Shown piece by piece: positions 1 through 7,622 of a stretch of 64,000 nucleotides of DNA. The DNA is from Mycobacterium vicinigordonae. GTDB lineage: Bacteria > Actinomycetota > Actinomycetes > Mycobacteriales > Mycobacteriaceae. Below the pieces are notes generated by a model. That model searched no databases. It saw only the letters and a program-made list of their open reading frames with translations, and was not told the DNA's origin. The DNA is taken from NCBI RefSeq assembly GCF_013466425.1, contig NZ_CP059165.1:1860001-1924000 (forward strand), in the 5' to 3' direction. A program made the translations under genes and the position numbers. Each line of letters opens with the position of its first letter. Positions within the stretch are counted from its first letter, which is position 1.

Positions 1-305
1 TCGAAGTCGGAAGGGCACTGGTTAATCGGGCGGCCGACGCGATCCAGCAAGATCAGGACGACGCCGACGCTCTGGCAGCGCTCGCCGCCTTCTGGGCGAT
101 GGAGGCGTTGCGCTCGGTACCCGAAGGCGCCATGCAAGTCTTCGGGGGCATTGCCTACACCTGGGAGCACCACGCGCATGTCCACCTGCGCCGGGCGGCC
201 ACCATCGCCGCCGGGGTAGGGGCGCGCGCGCACCACCGCGAGGTGGTCGCCGCGTGGCTCAGCGCCCGGCATGCTTCGGACGACAATGGGGGTCGTGCAG
301 AGTGA
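1..305 (+). CDS. Acyl-CoA dehydrogenase, C-terminal fragment (5' end outside window)
   Basis: The reading frame is open from base 3 and ends at the TGA at 303-305, so only about 100 C-terminal residues are visible. They contain the FadE C-terminal signature MQVFGGIAYTWEHHAHVHLRR, which lines the flavin/substrate region in the family and is nearly repeated in the FadE at 10518-11564. Family role: FAD-dependent alpha,beta-dehydrogenation of an acyl-CoA. The stop overlaps the GTG start of the next gene by four bases (GTGA), so the two are translationally coupled. The family call is solid; the substrate is unknown. Confidence 0.85.
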   Translation, partial: EVGRALVNRAADAIQQDQDDADALAALAAFWAMEALRSVPEGAMQVFGGIAYTWEHHAHVHLRRAATIAAGVGARAHHREVVAAWLSARHASDDNGGRAE

Positions 306-2386
306 ATACCGAAGTACGCCCGGCCTTCCTCGGTGGCATCCGCGTCCTGCAGCTTGGCGACGGAATAGCCGGCTCGGCTGCAGCTGCGCTGCTTGCCAGC
401 CTGGGCGCTCTGGTCGCCAAGGTCTCCACCGTGCGGAAGGCGGAACGGACCGGACCGCTCATCAATACCGCCGCGGGATCTCTTGCTGCCGTTGACATTA
501 CCCTCGATAGAGAGAAGCGGATCGCCGCCGCCGACTCCGATTTGACCAAGCTGATCGGTGAACACGACATCGTTATCCTCGACTACGGCCGCGCCGTCAC
601 CCTGCCACAGTGCGAAGGTGTGGTCGTGGTGAGTGTCAGCCCGTTCGGTTTGGATGGACCGCGGGCGGCGCAGTCCGGCGGAGAAATCGTCGCACAGGCA
701 ACCGGTGGACTGCTCTCGACCATCGAGGGGTCAGGCGGCGTCCCGGTACCGGTGCCTGGGTACGTCGCACTGAAGGCGGCGGGTGCCGTCACCGCGCTGG
801 CTGCCCTTCATGGATTGGATCGGCGAAACAGCACAAATACGGCTGTTTACGTTGATGTTTCGGTGCAGGAGGCCGTTGCGTCCACGGCGGTGCTGCCCGA
901 GTGCGCGCACCTGCTGTATGGGTGCCCCGGCCGGGCAGGCAGCGGGCGCTATCTTGCGCCATCAGGCCTGTTCAATTGTCGCGACGGGCTGGTTCGCATC
1001 ACCGCAGTGGAAAATCATCAGTGGCGAGGTCTGCTGGTAGCGCTGGATGATCCGGCATGGGCAGCAGGTCTGGACGAACGCCCCGCGCGTATCGAGCATG
1101 CGGATCTGATCAACCGGCATGTCGCCGACTGGGCGGCAACGCGCGAAAAAGCTTCCTGTGCAAAGATTCTGCAGGCAAACGGTGTCCCGTCGACCCCGGT
1201 CAACACGCCCGAAGAGATCCTCACCTCATCGCAGTTCGTGTTCCGCGGTGCAGTGACGGCCGCGCAGATTGCCGGCGTCGACGTTTCGGTGCTCGGCCCG
1301 CCATGGTTGACGCACCCGGGCGGACCAAGCACCCGGCACCGAACTGGCCGCCTCAGTGAATTGCGGATCGTGGAGCTCACCCACGTGCTGGCCGGGCCGA
1401 TCATCGGGGCACTGCTCGGGGCAATGGGGGCAGGTGTACTACGTCTGGAGGATCCGGATCGCTTGGACATCTACCGGCGTACCGGGCCCTTCGCAGCAGG
1501 CAAACCCGGTGTAGAGCGTGGTGCCTACTTCTCGGTGGCCAATCATTCGAAGGAGAGCCTGCTTATCGAGCCAAGTCGTGCGGTGCAAGACGTGGCCGCC
1601 GCGATGGCCGACTGTGACGTCGTCATCGAGAATATCGGCGCGTCACGACTGGGCCGGCTGGGCTTGGACCCAGACGCTGTCGCTGCATCCGGGCGCCTCG
1701 CGGTGCGTGTGTCCGGCTTCGGTTCGGCGGGTCCGTTGGCGGGATATCGGGTGTATGCCAACAATGTTCAGTCCTACGGAGGGCTTGCCGGGCTGACCGT
1801 CGACGCGGCCGGTTCACCCGCAAGGCTAAGCACCGTCATAGCCGACCCGTTGTCGTCAATGGTGGCGGCCGTGGTCATAGCCGCGTGGGCGCTCGGACCC
1901 GCCCGCGACACCGGAGCGGTGGTCGATCTATCCATGGCGGAGGTTGTTGCCTCGACGGTGGCCGAATTCGTCACCGCGGCCTCGGTCGAGGTACCACTGG
2001 TAGCCGACGGTGCCGCGCATCGCGGTGTCTACCGTGCCGCCGACGAACGCTGGGTCGCTGTCGAACTCGCGCAATCAACCGCACTGAAAGCGGACGAGTT
2101 AGCGGCAGTGGTTGCAGCCGGAGCTGCGGAGGAGGTAGCCGTCGAGTTGAACGCGCTGGGCGCGCAGGCCGCTGTGGTGCAACGTGCCGAGGACTTGATC
2201 GCCGACCCGCATCTGGCGGCACGCGGATTCTTCCCCGAAATCACCCACCCGGATCCCGAAATTGCGACTGCCCGCCTGGTCGGGCTGCCGTGGCGATTCG
2301 CCGGTCTTGGGCCCGTGCCGCTGGCGGCGCCCCCGGCCCTTGGCAGTGCAAACGCTCGTCAGGAAAGGATGATCAGTGCCCGCTAA
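302..2386 (+). CDS. Tandem two-domain CaiB/BaiF CoA-transferase (694 aa)
   Basis: Family III CoA-transferases move CoA between acids or racemise 2-methylacyl-CoAs. This protein is a head-to-tail fusion. Domain 1 (about residues 8-345) begins GGIRVLQLGDGIAGS; domain 2 begins near residue 355 with LSELRIVELTHVLAGP. The catalytic aspartate is recognisable only in domain 2 (D515, in VIADPLSS). The matching place in domain 1 reads YVALKAAG, with leucine at L157, so the first half may be structural. The GTG at 302 was chosen because it forms a GTGA overlap with the upstream stop; an ATG at 254 would extend into that gene. The next gene starts inside its 3' end at 2376. Confidence 0.88.
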   Translation: MNTEVRPAFLGGIRVLQLGDGIAGSAAAALLASLGALVAKVSTVRKAERTGPLINTAAGSLAAVDITLDREKRIAAADSDLTKLIGEHDIVILDYGRAVTLPQCEGVVVVSVSPFGLDGPRAAQSGGEIVAQATGGLLSTIEGSGGVPVPVPGYVALKAAGAVTALAALHGLDRRNSTNTAVYVDVSVQEAVASTAVLPECAHLLYGCPGRAGSGRYLAPSGLFNCRDGLVRITAVENHQWRGLLVALDDPAWAAGLDERPARIEHADLINRHVADWAATREKASCAKILQANGVPSTPVNTPEEILTSSQFVFRGAVTAAQIAGVDVSVLGPPWLTHPGGPSTRHRTGRLSELRIVELTHVLAGPIIGALLGAMGAGVLRLEDPDRLDIYRRTGPFAAGKPGVERGAYFSVANHSKESLLIEPSRAVQDVAAAMADCDVVIENIGASRLGRLGLDPDAVAASGRLAVRVSGFGSAGPLAGYRVYANNVQSYGGLAGLTVDAAGSPARLSTVIADPLSSMVAAVVIAAWALGPARDTGAVVDLSMAEVVASTVAEFVTAASVEVPLVADGAAHRGVYRAADERWVAVELAQSTALKADELAAVVAAGAAEEVAVELNALGAQAAVVQRAEDLIADPHLAARGFFPEITHPDPEIATARLVGLPWRFAGLGPVPLAAPPALGSANARQERMISAR

Positions 2387-2618
2387 ACAAAGTGCCGATT
2401 GCACAGCGACGGTGTGGGCGTCGACCTTCGTGCCGTCGAAGTCGCCGATCATCGATTATGGTCAAGACGGCTATAGCGTCGCGTGGGTTGACACATCCGA
2501 CGGGCGACTGCAGGTATTGGTATCCGGGCCGCGCCCGGCGCCGGGAAGCGTGGGCCTGCTGCGTACCCAAACGCTCGGTGAGGCGGAAGTCGTTCTCTTC
2601 CAGGCAGACCCGGCATGA
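2376..2618 (+). CDS. Small DUF35-like OB-fold protein without zinc ribbon
   Basis: This is an 80-residue protein whose sequence (TFVPSKSPIIDYGQDGYSVAWVDTSDGRLQVLVSG) resembles the OB-fold half of DUF35 proteins. These proteins normally partner thiolase-like enzymes. The N-terminal Cys4 ribbon seen in the other two DUF35 proteins of this window (30361-30768 and 48059-48484) is absent; the only cysteine is C9. The GTG start at 2376 overlaps the CoA-transferase, and the stop overlaps the thiolase start (ATGA, 2615-2618). This strict coupling supports a heteromeric complex with the thiolase. Function is inferred from neighbourhood and fold resemblance; a diverged fold is possible. Confidence 0.7.
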   Translation: MPAKQSADCTATVWASTFVPSKSPIIDYGQDGYSVAWVDTSDGRLQVLVSGPRPAPGSVGLLRTQTLGEAEVVLFQADPA

Positions 2619-3733
2619 CCGGCGTCTGGGTCGCCGGAATCGGGCTCACTTCATTCGGCAGACACGGTGACACCGCGCTTGCAGAGCTGGGGGCGACTGC
2701 CGCGCGCCGGGCGCTCGACGACGCAGGTCTGGATTATGACGCGGTCGGTGAGGTATTCGCGTCATCTTCCATGGCGCCACCCCAAAGCGCGCTGAAGGTA
2801 GCGCATCGCCTGGGACGGACCGGGATTCCGGTGACTGCTGTCGAGAGCGCATCGGCGGGAGGCATGGTTGCGCTACGGCATGCTGTCTGGGCGGTTGCAT
2901 CCGGCCGCTGTCGTACCGCGCTGGCCATCGGCTACGAGAAGACCACCGCGCTGGAGCCCGGCGGGGTGGTGCCGGCAGCGGTCGGCTTCTGGGACAGATT
3001 CCCGCCGCAATTGCACTACGCCATTGAGGCCAACAGGTGGCTGCACGATGCGCAGTGCGGACCCGAGGTCATTGCCGCGGTCGCGGCCAAATCGTACAAC
3101 CAGGCACGGCTGAACCCCCTTGCCGCGAGGCGCACTGACGAAGAGGTGACCGTCGAGCAGGTGATGTCGGCGCGAATGGTCGCCGAGCCGCTCACCAAAA
3201 TGATGTGCCACACATCGGTCGACGGGGGTGCGGCTATCGTGGTTACCGCCGACCCCGGGCCACGTTTGGTCCCGATCAACTCGATCGAGCAGACCAGTTG
3301 GCCTGCGGACCCGACCTGGCCGGTGCTGGGCCCGTGTGTAGGGCCGCCGTCGCAGATCTCTTTGACCGCCCAACGCGCTTTCGATGCCGCGCGGGTTGTC
3401 GCGGCCGACGTCGGCGTTGTCTCACTACACGACATGTGCGCCAGCGAGGAAATCACGGCGTTGATCGCCCTGGGCCTCGCCGACGTCAAAGAGGCAGCGG
3501 AACTGGCGACCTCCGGTGCTCTGGAAACGAAAGGCCGGCTGCCGACCAACACCGACGGCGGCTGCCTGGCGCGCGGGCACGCGTTTGGAGCCACTGGCCT
3601 GGCTCAGGTTGCCGAAGTCGTCAGCCAGCTTCGGGGAGAAGCGGATTCGCGTCAGGTCGCCGATCCGCGCGTCGGACTGGCGCAGGCGATGGGCGGCGGC
3701 GGCTCCTGCGTGGTCAGCGTGCTGGGCCGCTGA
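2615..3733 (+). CDS. Thiolase-like / lipid-transfer (SCP-x type) protein lacking the nucleophilic Cys
   Basis: This 372-residue protein has the thiolase superfamily layout: N-terminal VWVAGIGLTSFGRHGDTALAELGATAA, an HD-type motif VVSLHDMCASEEI, a late GHAFGATGLAQ loop, and GGGGSCVVSVL at the end. Where thiolases carry the acyl-accepting cysteine (N-A-C-A-S-G), it reads ESASAGG, with serine replacing cysteine near residue 79. Classical Claisen or thiolytic chemistry is therefore unlikely unless serine substitutes. A retro-aldol role like that of steroid Ltp2-type lyases is possible, and the coupled DUF35-like partner at 2376-2618 fits that. It is the last gene of the first operon. Confidence 0.85.
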   Translation: MTGVWVAGIGLTSFGRHGDTALAELGATAARRALDDAGLDYDAVGEVFASSSMAPPQSALKVAHRLGRTGIPVTAVESASAGGMVALRHAVWAVASGRCRTALAIGYEKTTALEPGGVVPAAVGFWDRFPPQLHYAIEANRWLHDAQCGPEVIAAVAAKSYNQARLNPLAARRTDEEVTVEQVMSARMVAEPLTKMMCHTSVDGGAAIVVTADPGPRLVPINSIEQTSWPADPTWPVLGPCVGPPSQISLTAQRAFDAARVVAADVGVVSLHDMCASEEITALIALGLADVKEAAELATSGALETKGRLPTNTDGGCLARGHAFGATGLAQVAEVVSQLRGEADSRQVADPRVGLAQAMGGGGSCVVSVLGR

Positions 3734-3735
3734 TC

Positions 3736-3767
3736 GCGAAGGTCCACCGCAGCATGCAAGCCTTCGC
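3736..3767 (+). terminator. Possible weak hairpin between convergent operons
   Basis: A 7-bp stem GCGAAGG / CCTTCGC is separated by 18 bases just after the thiolase stop, in the 124-bp convergent gap 3734-3857. There is no T-run and the loop is long, so it is only a candidate transcription end. Nothing else recognisable lies in this gap. Confidence 0.25.
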
Positions 3768-3857
3768 TGACCATCGCTGGTGTCGTCGAGCGAACACTTG
3801 ACCGCATCGTGCGCAACGACATTGGTTCGGTGATCTGAGTCTGGTCCGCCGGTGTCC

Positions 3858-5078
3858 TCAGCCGATTGCGCCGGCGTCCTTCAGTGCGGCGATGCGGTCC
3901 CAGTCGCCGCCGAGCTCGAGGACGAGCATCTCGGTGTGTTCGGCGAATTGTGGTGCCGGGTCAAGCCTTAAATGGGTTTCATCGAAGAGCACCGGACTTG
4001 CTACCAAGTCGTAGGTTTCGCCGTCCTGCGCCACCGGCACAATGCCGCCATTGGCTCGTACCTGCGGATCAGTCGCTACCTCAGCGGTGTTCAGCACCGG
4101 TGCCCACTGGCCGTCGAAATCGGCGAGCGCGGTGCGCCAATATCCAAGAGGCTGAGCCGCAATCGCTTCGCGCAATACCGCTGCGGCGGCAGCGCCGTTC
4201 TTGGCGAGCAACTCCGGGCTGGCGAATCGCTCGTCGGCGGCAAGGTGCGGAACTCCCACCCGGGCGCAGAATTCAGCGAAGTATCGGAAGGCCTGCAGCA
4301 TGGACAATCCCAGGTACCGGTTATCGCTGGTGCAATAGAAGCCGGTGAGTGGGTTATGTGGTACCACATTGGCTCCAGAAGGATTGGCAATCCATGGCTG
4401 ACCACTGATCAGTGCGGCGTTGACCGCCACGCCCATCGCCCACACCCCAACGCCGAGCAACGAGATATCCACCGTGCGTGCCACGCCGGTCCGTTCGCGC
4501 TCAAACAGTGCCGCGGCGATCCCGCCGGCAATGGTCATGCCGCCGATCGAATCTCCGTAAGCCGGACCTGGCTGGGCCACAACGCCATTGAGATCCGACG
4601 GGGTGGTGCTGGCAGCGCCGGCAGCGCGGCTCCAAAATCCGGTCATGTCATAGCCACCATTGCCGCTGTCCGCGCCCATGGGACCGTAAGCGCTACCTCG
4701 GGCGTAAACGATGTTTGGGTTGACGGCGCGAAGATGCTCAACATCGATCTTGAGCTTCGCACGGGCATCGGGCAAGAAGTTGGTGAGGAACACGTCACTG
4801 GTTCGCGCGATATCCATCAGCAGCTCGTGTCCCTCGGGAACCGAGATATCCAGTGCGATAGACCGTTTACCCCGGTTGGCATGTTCCATCACCGGATTGC
4901 GCGGGCCTTCGATCGCGATATTGCCCAGCTGGCGCAGGCCGCGTTGGGAATCGCCGGTGCGAGGATGCTCGATCTTCAGCACGTCTGCGCCCCAGTCGGC
5001 AAGCACGGCGCCCGCTGCGGGCACGAACGTCCACTGGGCGACCTCGAGTACCCGCACTCCTGACATCGGTCCGGTCAT
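3858..5078 (-). CDS. CaiB/BaiF family CoA-transferase
   Basis: A 406-residue single-domain family III CoA-transferase. It opens with SGVRVLEVAQWTFVPAAGAVLADWGADVLKIEHP, the usual N-terminal Rossmann element. The catalytic aspartate is D176 in GPAYGDSIGG, aligned with Asp169 of formyl-CoA transferase. The length is normal for a one-domain enzyme. It lies 9 bases behind the P450 gene (5088-6293) on the same strand and is presumably co-transcribed from the promoter near 6302-6320. Likely role: CoA activation or alpha-methylacyl-CoA racemisation of the oxidised substrate. Family is certain; the reaction is inferred. Confidence 0.9.
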   Translation of the reverse strand: MTGPMSGVRVLEVAQWTFVPAAGAVLADWGADVLKIEHPRTGDSQRGLRQLGNIAIEGPRNPVMEHANRGKRSIALDISVPEGHELLMDIARTSDVFLTNFLPDARAKLKIDVEHLRAVNPNIVYARGSAYGPMGADSGNGGYDMTGFWSRAAGAASTTPSDLNGVVAQPGPAYGDSIGGMTIAGGIAAALFERERTGVARTVDISLLGVGVWAMGVAVNAALISGQPWIANPSGANVVPHNPLTGFYCTSDNRYLGLSMLQAFRYFAEFCARVGVPHLAADERFASPELLAKNGAAAAAVLREAIAAQPLGYWRTALADFDGQWAPVLNTAEVATDPQVRANGGIVPVAQDGETYDLVASPVLFDETHLRLDPAPQFAEHTEMLVLELGGDWDRIAALKDAGAIG

Positions 5079-5087
5079 GCTGTTTAC

Positions 5088-6293
5088 TCAGCGGTATTCC
5101 AGCGTGACCGGCAGCCGATCATGGGTGTGGACCAACGCCGAGAGGCGCTGCACCCGCTCACCGGTGACCTTAATCCCCTTGACGCGCTTGAACATTTCCT
5201 CCAATAGTAGACGTGCTTCGCGCCTGGCCAGGGCGGCTCCCATGCAGAAATGTTCGCCTACCCCGAAGCCCAGGTGCCCGGCCGCGTCTTGCCGGGTGAT
5301 GTCGAACTGCTCGGCGTCGGGCCCCCAATGGTGCTGGTCGCGGTTGGCTGAGGCGTAGGCGAGCAGTACGCCGTCACCTTCTTTGACGGTGACTCCGCTC
5401 AACTCGACGTCGTGAGCCGCTTGGCGGGCCATGCTCATCACCGGCGTCCAGTAGCGCAACACTTCCTCGACCGCATTGCCTGCCAGCGTGGGGTCGCCGA
5501 AAAGCTTGTCGGCCTGGTCGGGATGCGTATCGAGGCAGTCGGCCATGCCAGCGATTAGGCTCTGCGTCGTCTCGCTGCCCGCGGCCAGCAGTGTAAGCGC
5601 GTAGATCATTATCTGCGCATCGTTGAAAGGCTGGCCGTCTATCCGGACCGTGGACAGCATGGTCAGCAGGTCGTCCCGGGGCTTGTCCTTGCGTTCAGCG
5701 ACCAGACTCAGCAGGTACGGGCCGATCTGGTCGAAGATCAGCGTCATGTCATCGTCGGTGGCCAATCCGCTGCCCACATTGGCGATGGTGGTTGCCCAAG
5801 CGGCCACTTTGGACCAGTCTGCTTCGGGAACGCCGAGCAGATAAGCGAATACGTAAACCGGGATCGGTTCGGCGATTCGCTCGATCCAGTCGAATTCGCC
5901 GTCGGGCAGGCCATCCAGCGCGTCGTTGACGACCTGGCGTACCCGAGCTTCCATTTTCGCCACGGCGGCAGGCGTGAACCGAACGCCGATCGCCTTTCGA
6001 TGCGCGCGGTGCTCCGGAGGATCCATGAACATGATGCCGCGGGTCTGATATCCCTGCGGGTCACGTCCTTCCCTGTGCGCGATCAGATCCATCATGATGC
6101 CAATGCGTTCGGACTTGAACCTCTCGGGACGCGCCGAGATGCCCTTGATGTCGTCGTATCTGGTGATGACCCAGAACTTGCCTTCTTCGTACCAGTGCAC
6201 CGGATCGTGGTCGCGCAACTGTGCGAACATTGCGTTTGGGTCGCCGAGGTAAAAGGCCGGGTCGTCGAACCGGGCCGTCACGGTCATCGCCAT
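5088..6293 (-). CDS. Cytochrome P450
   Basis: A soluble bacterial P450 of about 401 residues. The I-helix reads AGSETTQSLIAG, the ExxR motif is in EEVLRYWTP, and the heme loop is FGVGEHFCMGAALA with the cysteine ligand near residue 350. It probably oxygenates a hydrophobic substrate with ferredoxin partners encoded elsewhere. Upstream ATG codons at 6317, 6293 and 6287 are all in frame. The 6293 ATG is preferred because the 6317 codon falls inside the operator at 6302-6320. A TATTGT hexamer eight bases before 6293 suggests a very short or absent leader. It heads a two-gene operon with the CoA-transferase. Confidence 0.92.
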   Translation of the reverse strand: MAMTVTARFDDPAFYLGDPNAMFAQLRDHDPVHWYEEGKFWVITRYDDIKGISARPERFKSERIGIMMDLIAHREGRDPQGYQTRGIMFMDPPEHRAHRKAIGVRFTPAAVAKMEARVRQVVNDALDGLPDGEFDWIERIAEPIPVYVFAYLLGVPEADWSKVAAWATTIANVGSGLATDDDMTLIFDQIGPYLLSLVAERKDKPRDDLLTMLSTVRIDGQPFNDAQIMIYALTLLAAGSETTQSLIAGMADCLDTHPDQADKLFGDPTLAGNAVEEVLRYWTPVMSMARQAAHDVELSGVTVKEGDGVLLAYASANRDQHHWGPDAEQFDITRQDAAGHLGFGVGEHFCMGAALARREARLLLEEMFKRVKGIKVTGERVQRLSALVHTHDRLPVTLEYR

Positions 6294-6301
6294 AGGCCTA
6301 A

Positions 6302-6320
6302 ACAATAGAACATCCACTGT
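6302..6320. promoter_or_regulatory. ACA-N5-TGT-N5-TGT operator (exact), upstream of P450
   Basis: On the minus strand it reads ACAGTGGATGTTCTATTGT, an exact match to the island consensus. The right end contains TATTGT, a plausible -10 hexamer directed at the P450 gene, so bound repressor would block the promoter. The site sits 8 bp from the chosen P450 start. Confidence 0.7.
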
Positions 6321-6373
6321 TAATCTGCGAGGGCACGTTGCTCGGAACCGAGCGCCATCAAGTTGTCAGCAAA

Positions 6374-6392
6374 ACAGAATGTGTCTTATTGT
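6374..6392. promoter_or_regulatory. Operator (exact) with leaderless -10, upstream of CoA-transferase
   Basis: The plus strand reads ACAGAATGTGTCTTATTGT. It ends three bases before the ATG at 6396, and the TATTGT hexamer is spaced correctly for transcription to begin at or within a couple of bases of that ATG. This suggests a leaderless mRNA, which is common in mycobacteria. Confidence 0.7.
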
Positions 6393-6395
6393 TGC

Positions 6396-7622
6396 ATGAT
6401 GTCCCTCGCTCTGGCTCATCTCCGCGTTTGCGACTTGGGCGGGCAACTGGCCGGGGCGGGTGCAACGAAAATACTTGCAGCGTTCGGTGCCGAAGTCATC
6501 CGCGTCGAAGACCCGGCCAGCAACGGATTGTGGGATGCATTGCGCGGCGTGGGCCCCTACGTTGACGGGCGCCGCGGGGTAAACCTGGGGGCGGGTTTCA
6601 ACAACCACAATGTCGGCAAATTCGGTGTGACCATCAATCTGCGACTGGAAGCCGGCAAGCAACTGCTGCGCGAGCTAGTCGCAGTGTCGGACATCGTATG
6701 TGAGAACTTTGCGGCCGGAGTGCTGGCCAAGATGGGATTCGGCTACGAGGAATTGTGCCGCGTCAAGCCAGACATCATCTACGTCTCCAATTGCGGATTC
6801 GGCCACACCGGCCCGTACCGAAATTTCAAGACCTGGGGCCCGATCGTGCAGGCGCTCAGTGGTTTGACGTTTACTGCGGGCCTTCCTGACACCGAACCCG
6901 CCGGCTGGGGATTCTCTTACATGGACCACATCGCCGCCTACTACATGACGACCGCGATTCTGGCGGCGGTGCACCACCGAGAGTGCACGGGTGAGGGTCA
7001 GCACATCGACTTGGCCTCGGTGCCGGGCGGCATCGCTATGTTGCCTACCGAAGTGCTCGACTGGACCGTCAACAACCGACGGGGGCGCCCGCACGGCAAC
7101 CAAGCCGACTTCTCAGAGATGGCGCCGCACGGGATATACCCCTGTGTCGGTGAGGACAGGTGGATTGCCATAGCCTGTCGCGACGACCGAGAGGTCGCGC
7201 TGCTATCCAAGGTGTTGGACGAACCCGAGCTGGTGTCCGATCGGTTCTCGGCCTTGGGGCAGCGGCTAGCAGCCTGCGACGAACTCGACGCGCTCGTCGG
7301 CGCATGCACCCGGAAATGTGAAGCCGACTCGTTGGCAGTTGAGCTCGCTGCCGCCGGGGTCCCGGTCAGCGTGGTGAAGTCGCCTCGCGAACGTATCGAA
7401 GAAGACCCAGACGTTGCGGCATGGGATCTGTTCCCGAAGGTCACGCACCCCGAGATCGGCGCGGTTCGTGTCGAAGGGCTTCCACTGCGAATGTCAGCCA
7501 CGCCGTGGAGCATTGGGCGTGCTGCGCCATGTTTGGGGGAACACAATCACGACGTGCTGGGTGGGCTGCTGGGGCGCACCGACGAGGAGTTGGACGAATT
7601 GACGAAGCAGGGTGTGATCTGA
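6396..7622 (+). CDS. CaiB/BaiF family CoA-transferase
   Basis: A 408-residue family III CoA-transferase starting MMSLALAHLRVCDLGGQLAGAG. The aspartate nucleophile is D177 in WGFSYMDHIAAYY. The ATG at 6396 was preferred over an in-frame codon at 6363 because the family N-terminus begins here and the operator/promoter at 6374-6392 would otherwise be coding; the next codon, 6399, is also ATG. The stop overlaps the putative CTG start of a second CoA-transferase. A pair of adjacent CoA-transferases followed by a VOC protein suggests sequential or heteromeric CoA handling. Confidence 0.9.
   Translation: MMSLALAHLRVCDLGGQLAGAGATKILAAFGAEVIRVEDPASNGLWDALRGVGPYVDGRRGVNLGAGFNNHNVGKFGVTINLRLEAGKQLLRELVAVSDIVCENFAAGVLAKMGFGYEELCRVKPDIIYVSNCGFGHTGPYRNFKTWGPIVQALSGLTFTAGLPDTEPAGWGFSYMDHIAAYYMTTAILAAVHHRECTGEGQHIDLASVPGGIAMLPTEVLDWTVNNRRGRPHGNQADFSEMAPHGIYPCVGEDRWIAIACRDDREVALLSKVLDEPELVSDRFSALGQRLAACDELDALVGACTRKCEADSLAVELAAAGVPVSVVKSPRERIEEDPDVAAWDLFPKVTHPEIGAVRVEGLPLRMSATPWSIGRAAPCLGEHNHDVLGGLLGRTDEELDELTKQGVI

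Noticed and set aside
1885..2670. Long open frame (261 codons) on the plus strand across the CoA-transferase end.
   Set aside because: Arginine/glycine-rich composition typical of an out-of-frame shadow in high-GC DNA; the CoA-transferase, DUF35 and thiolase frames explain the region.
3972..5063. 363-codon frame on the plus strand opposite the CoA-transferase.
   Set aside because: Antisense shadow of a well-supported CaiB gene, with no domain resemblance.
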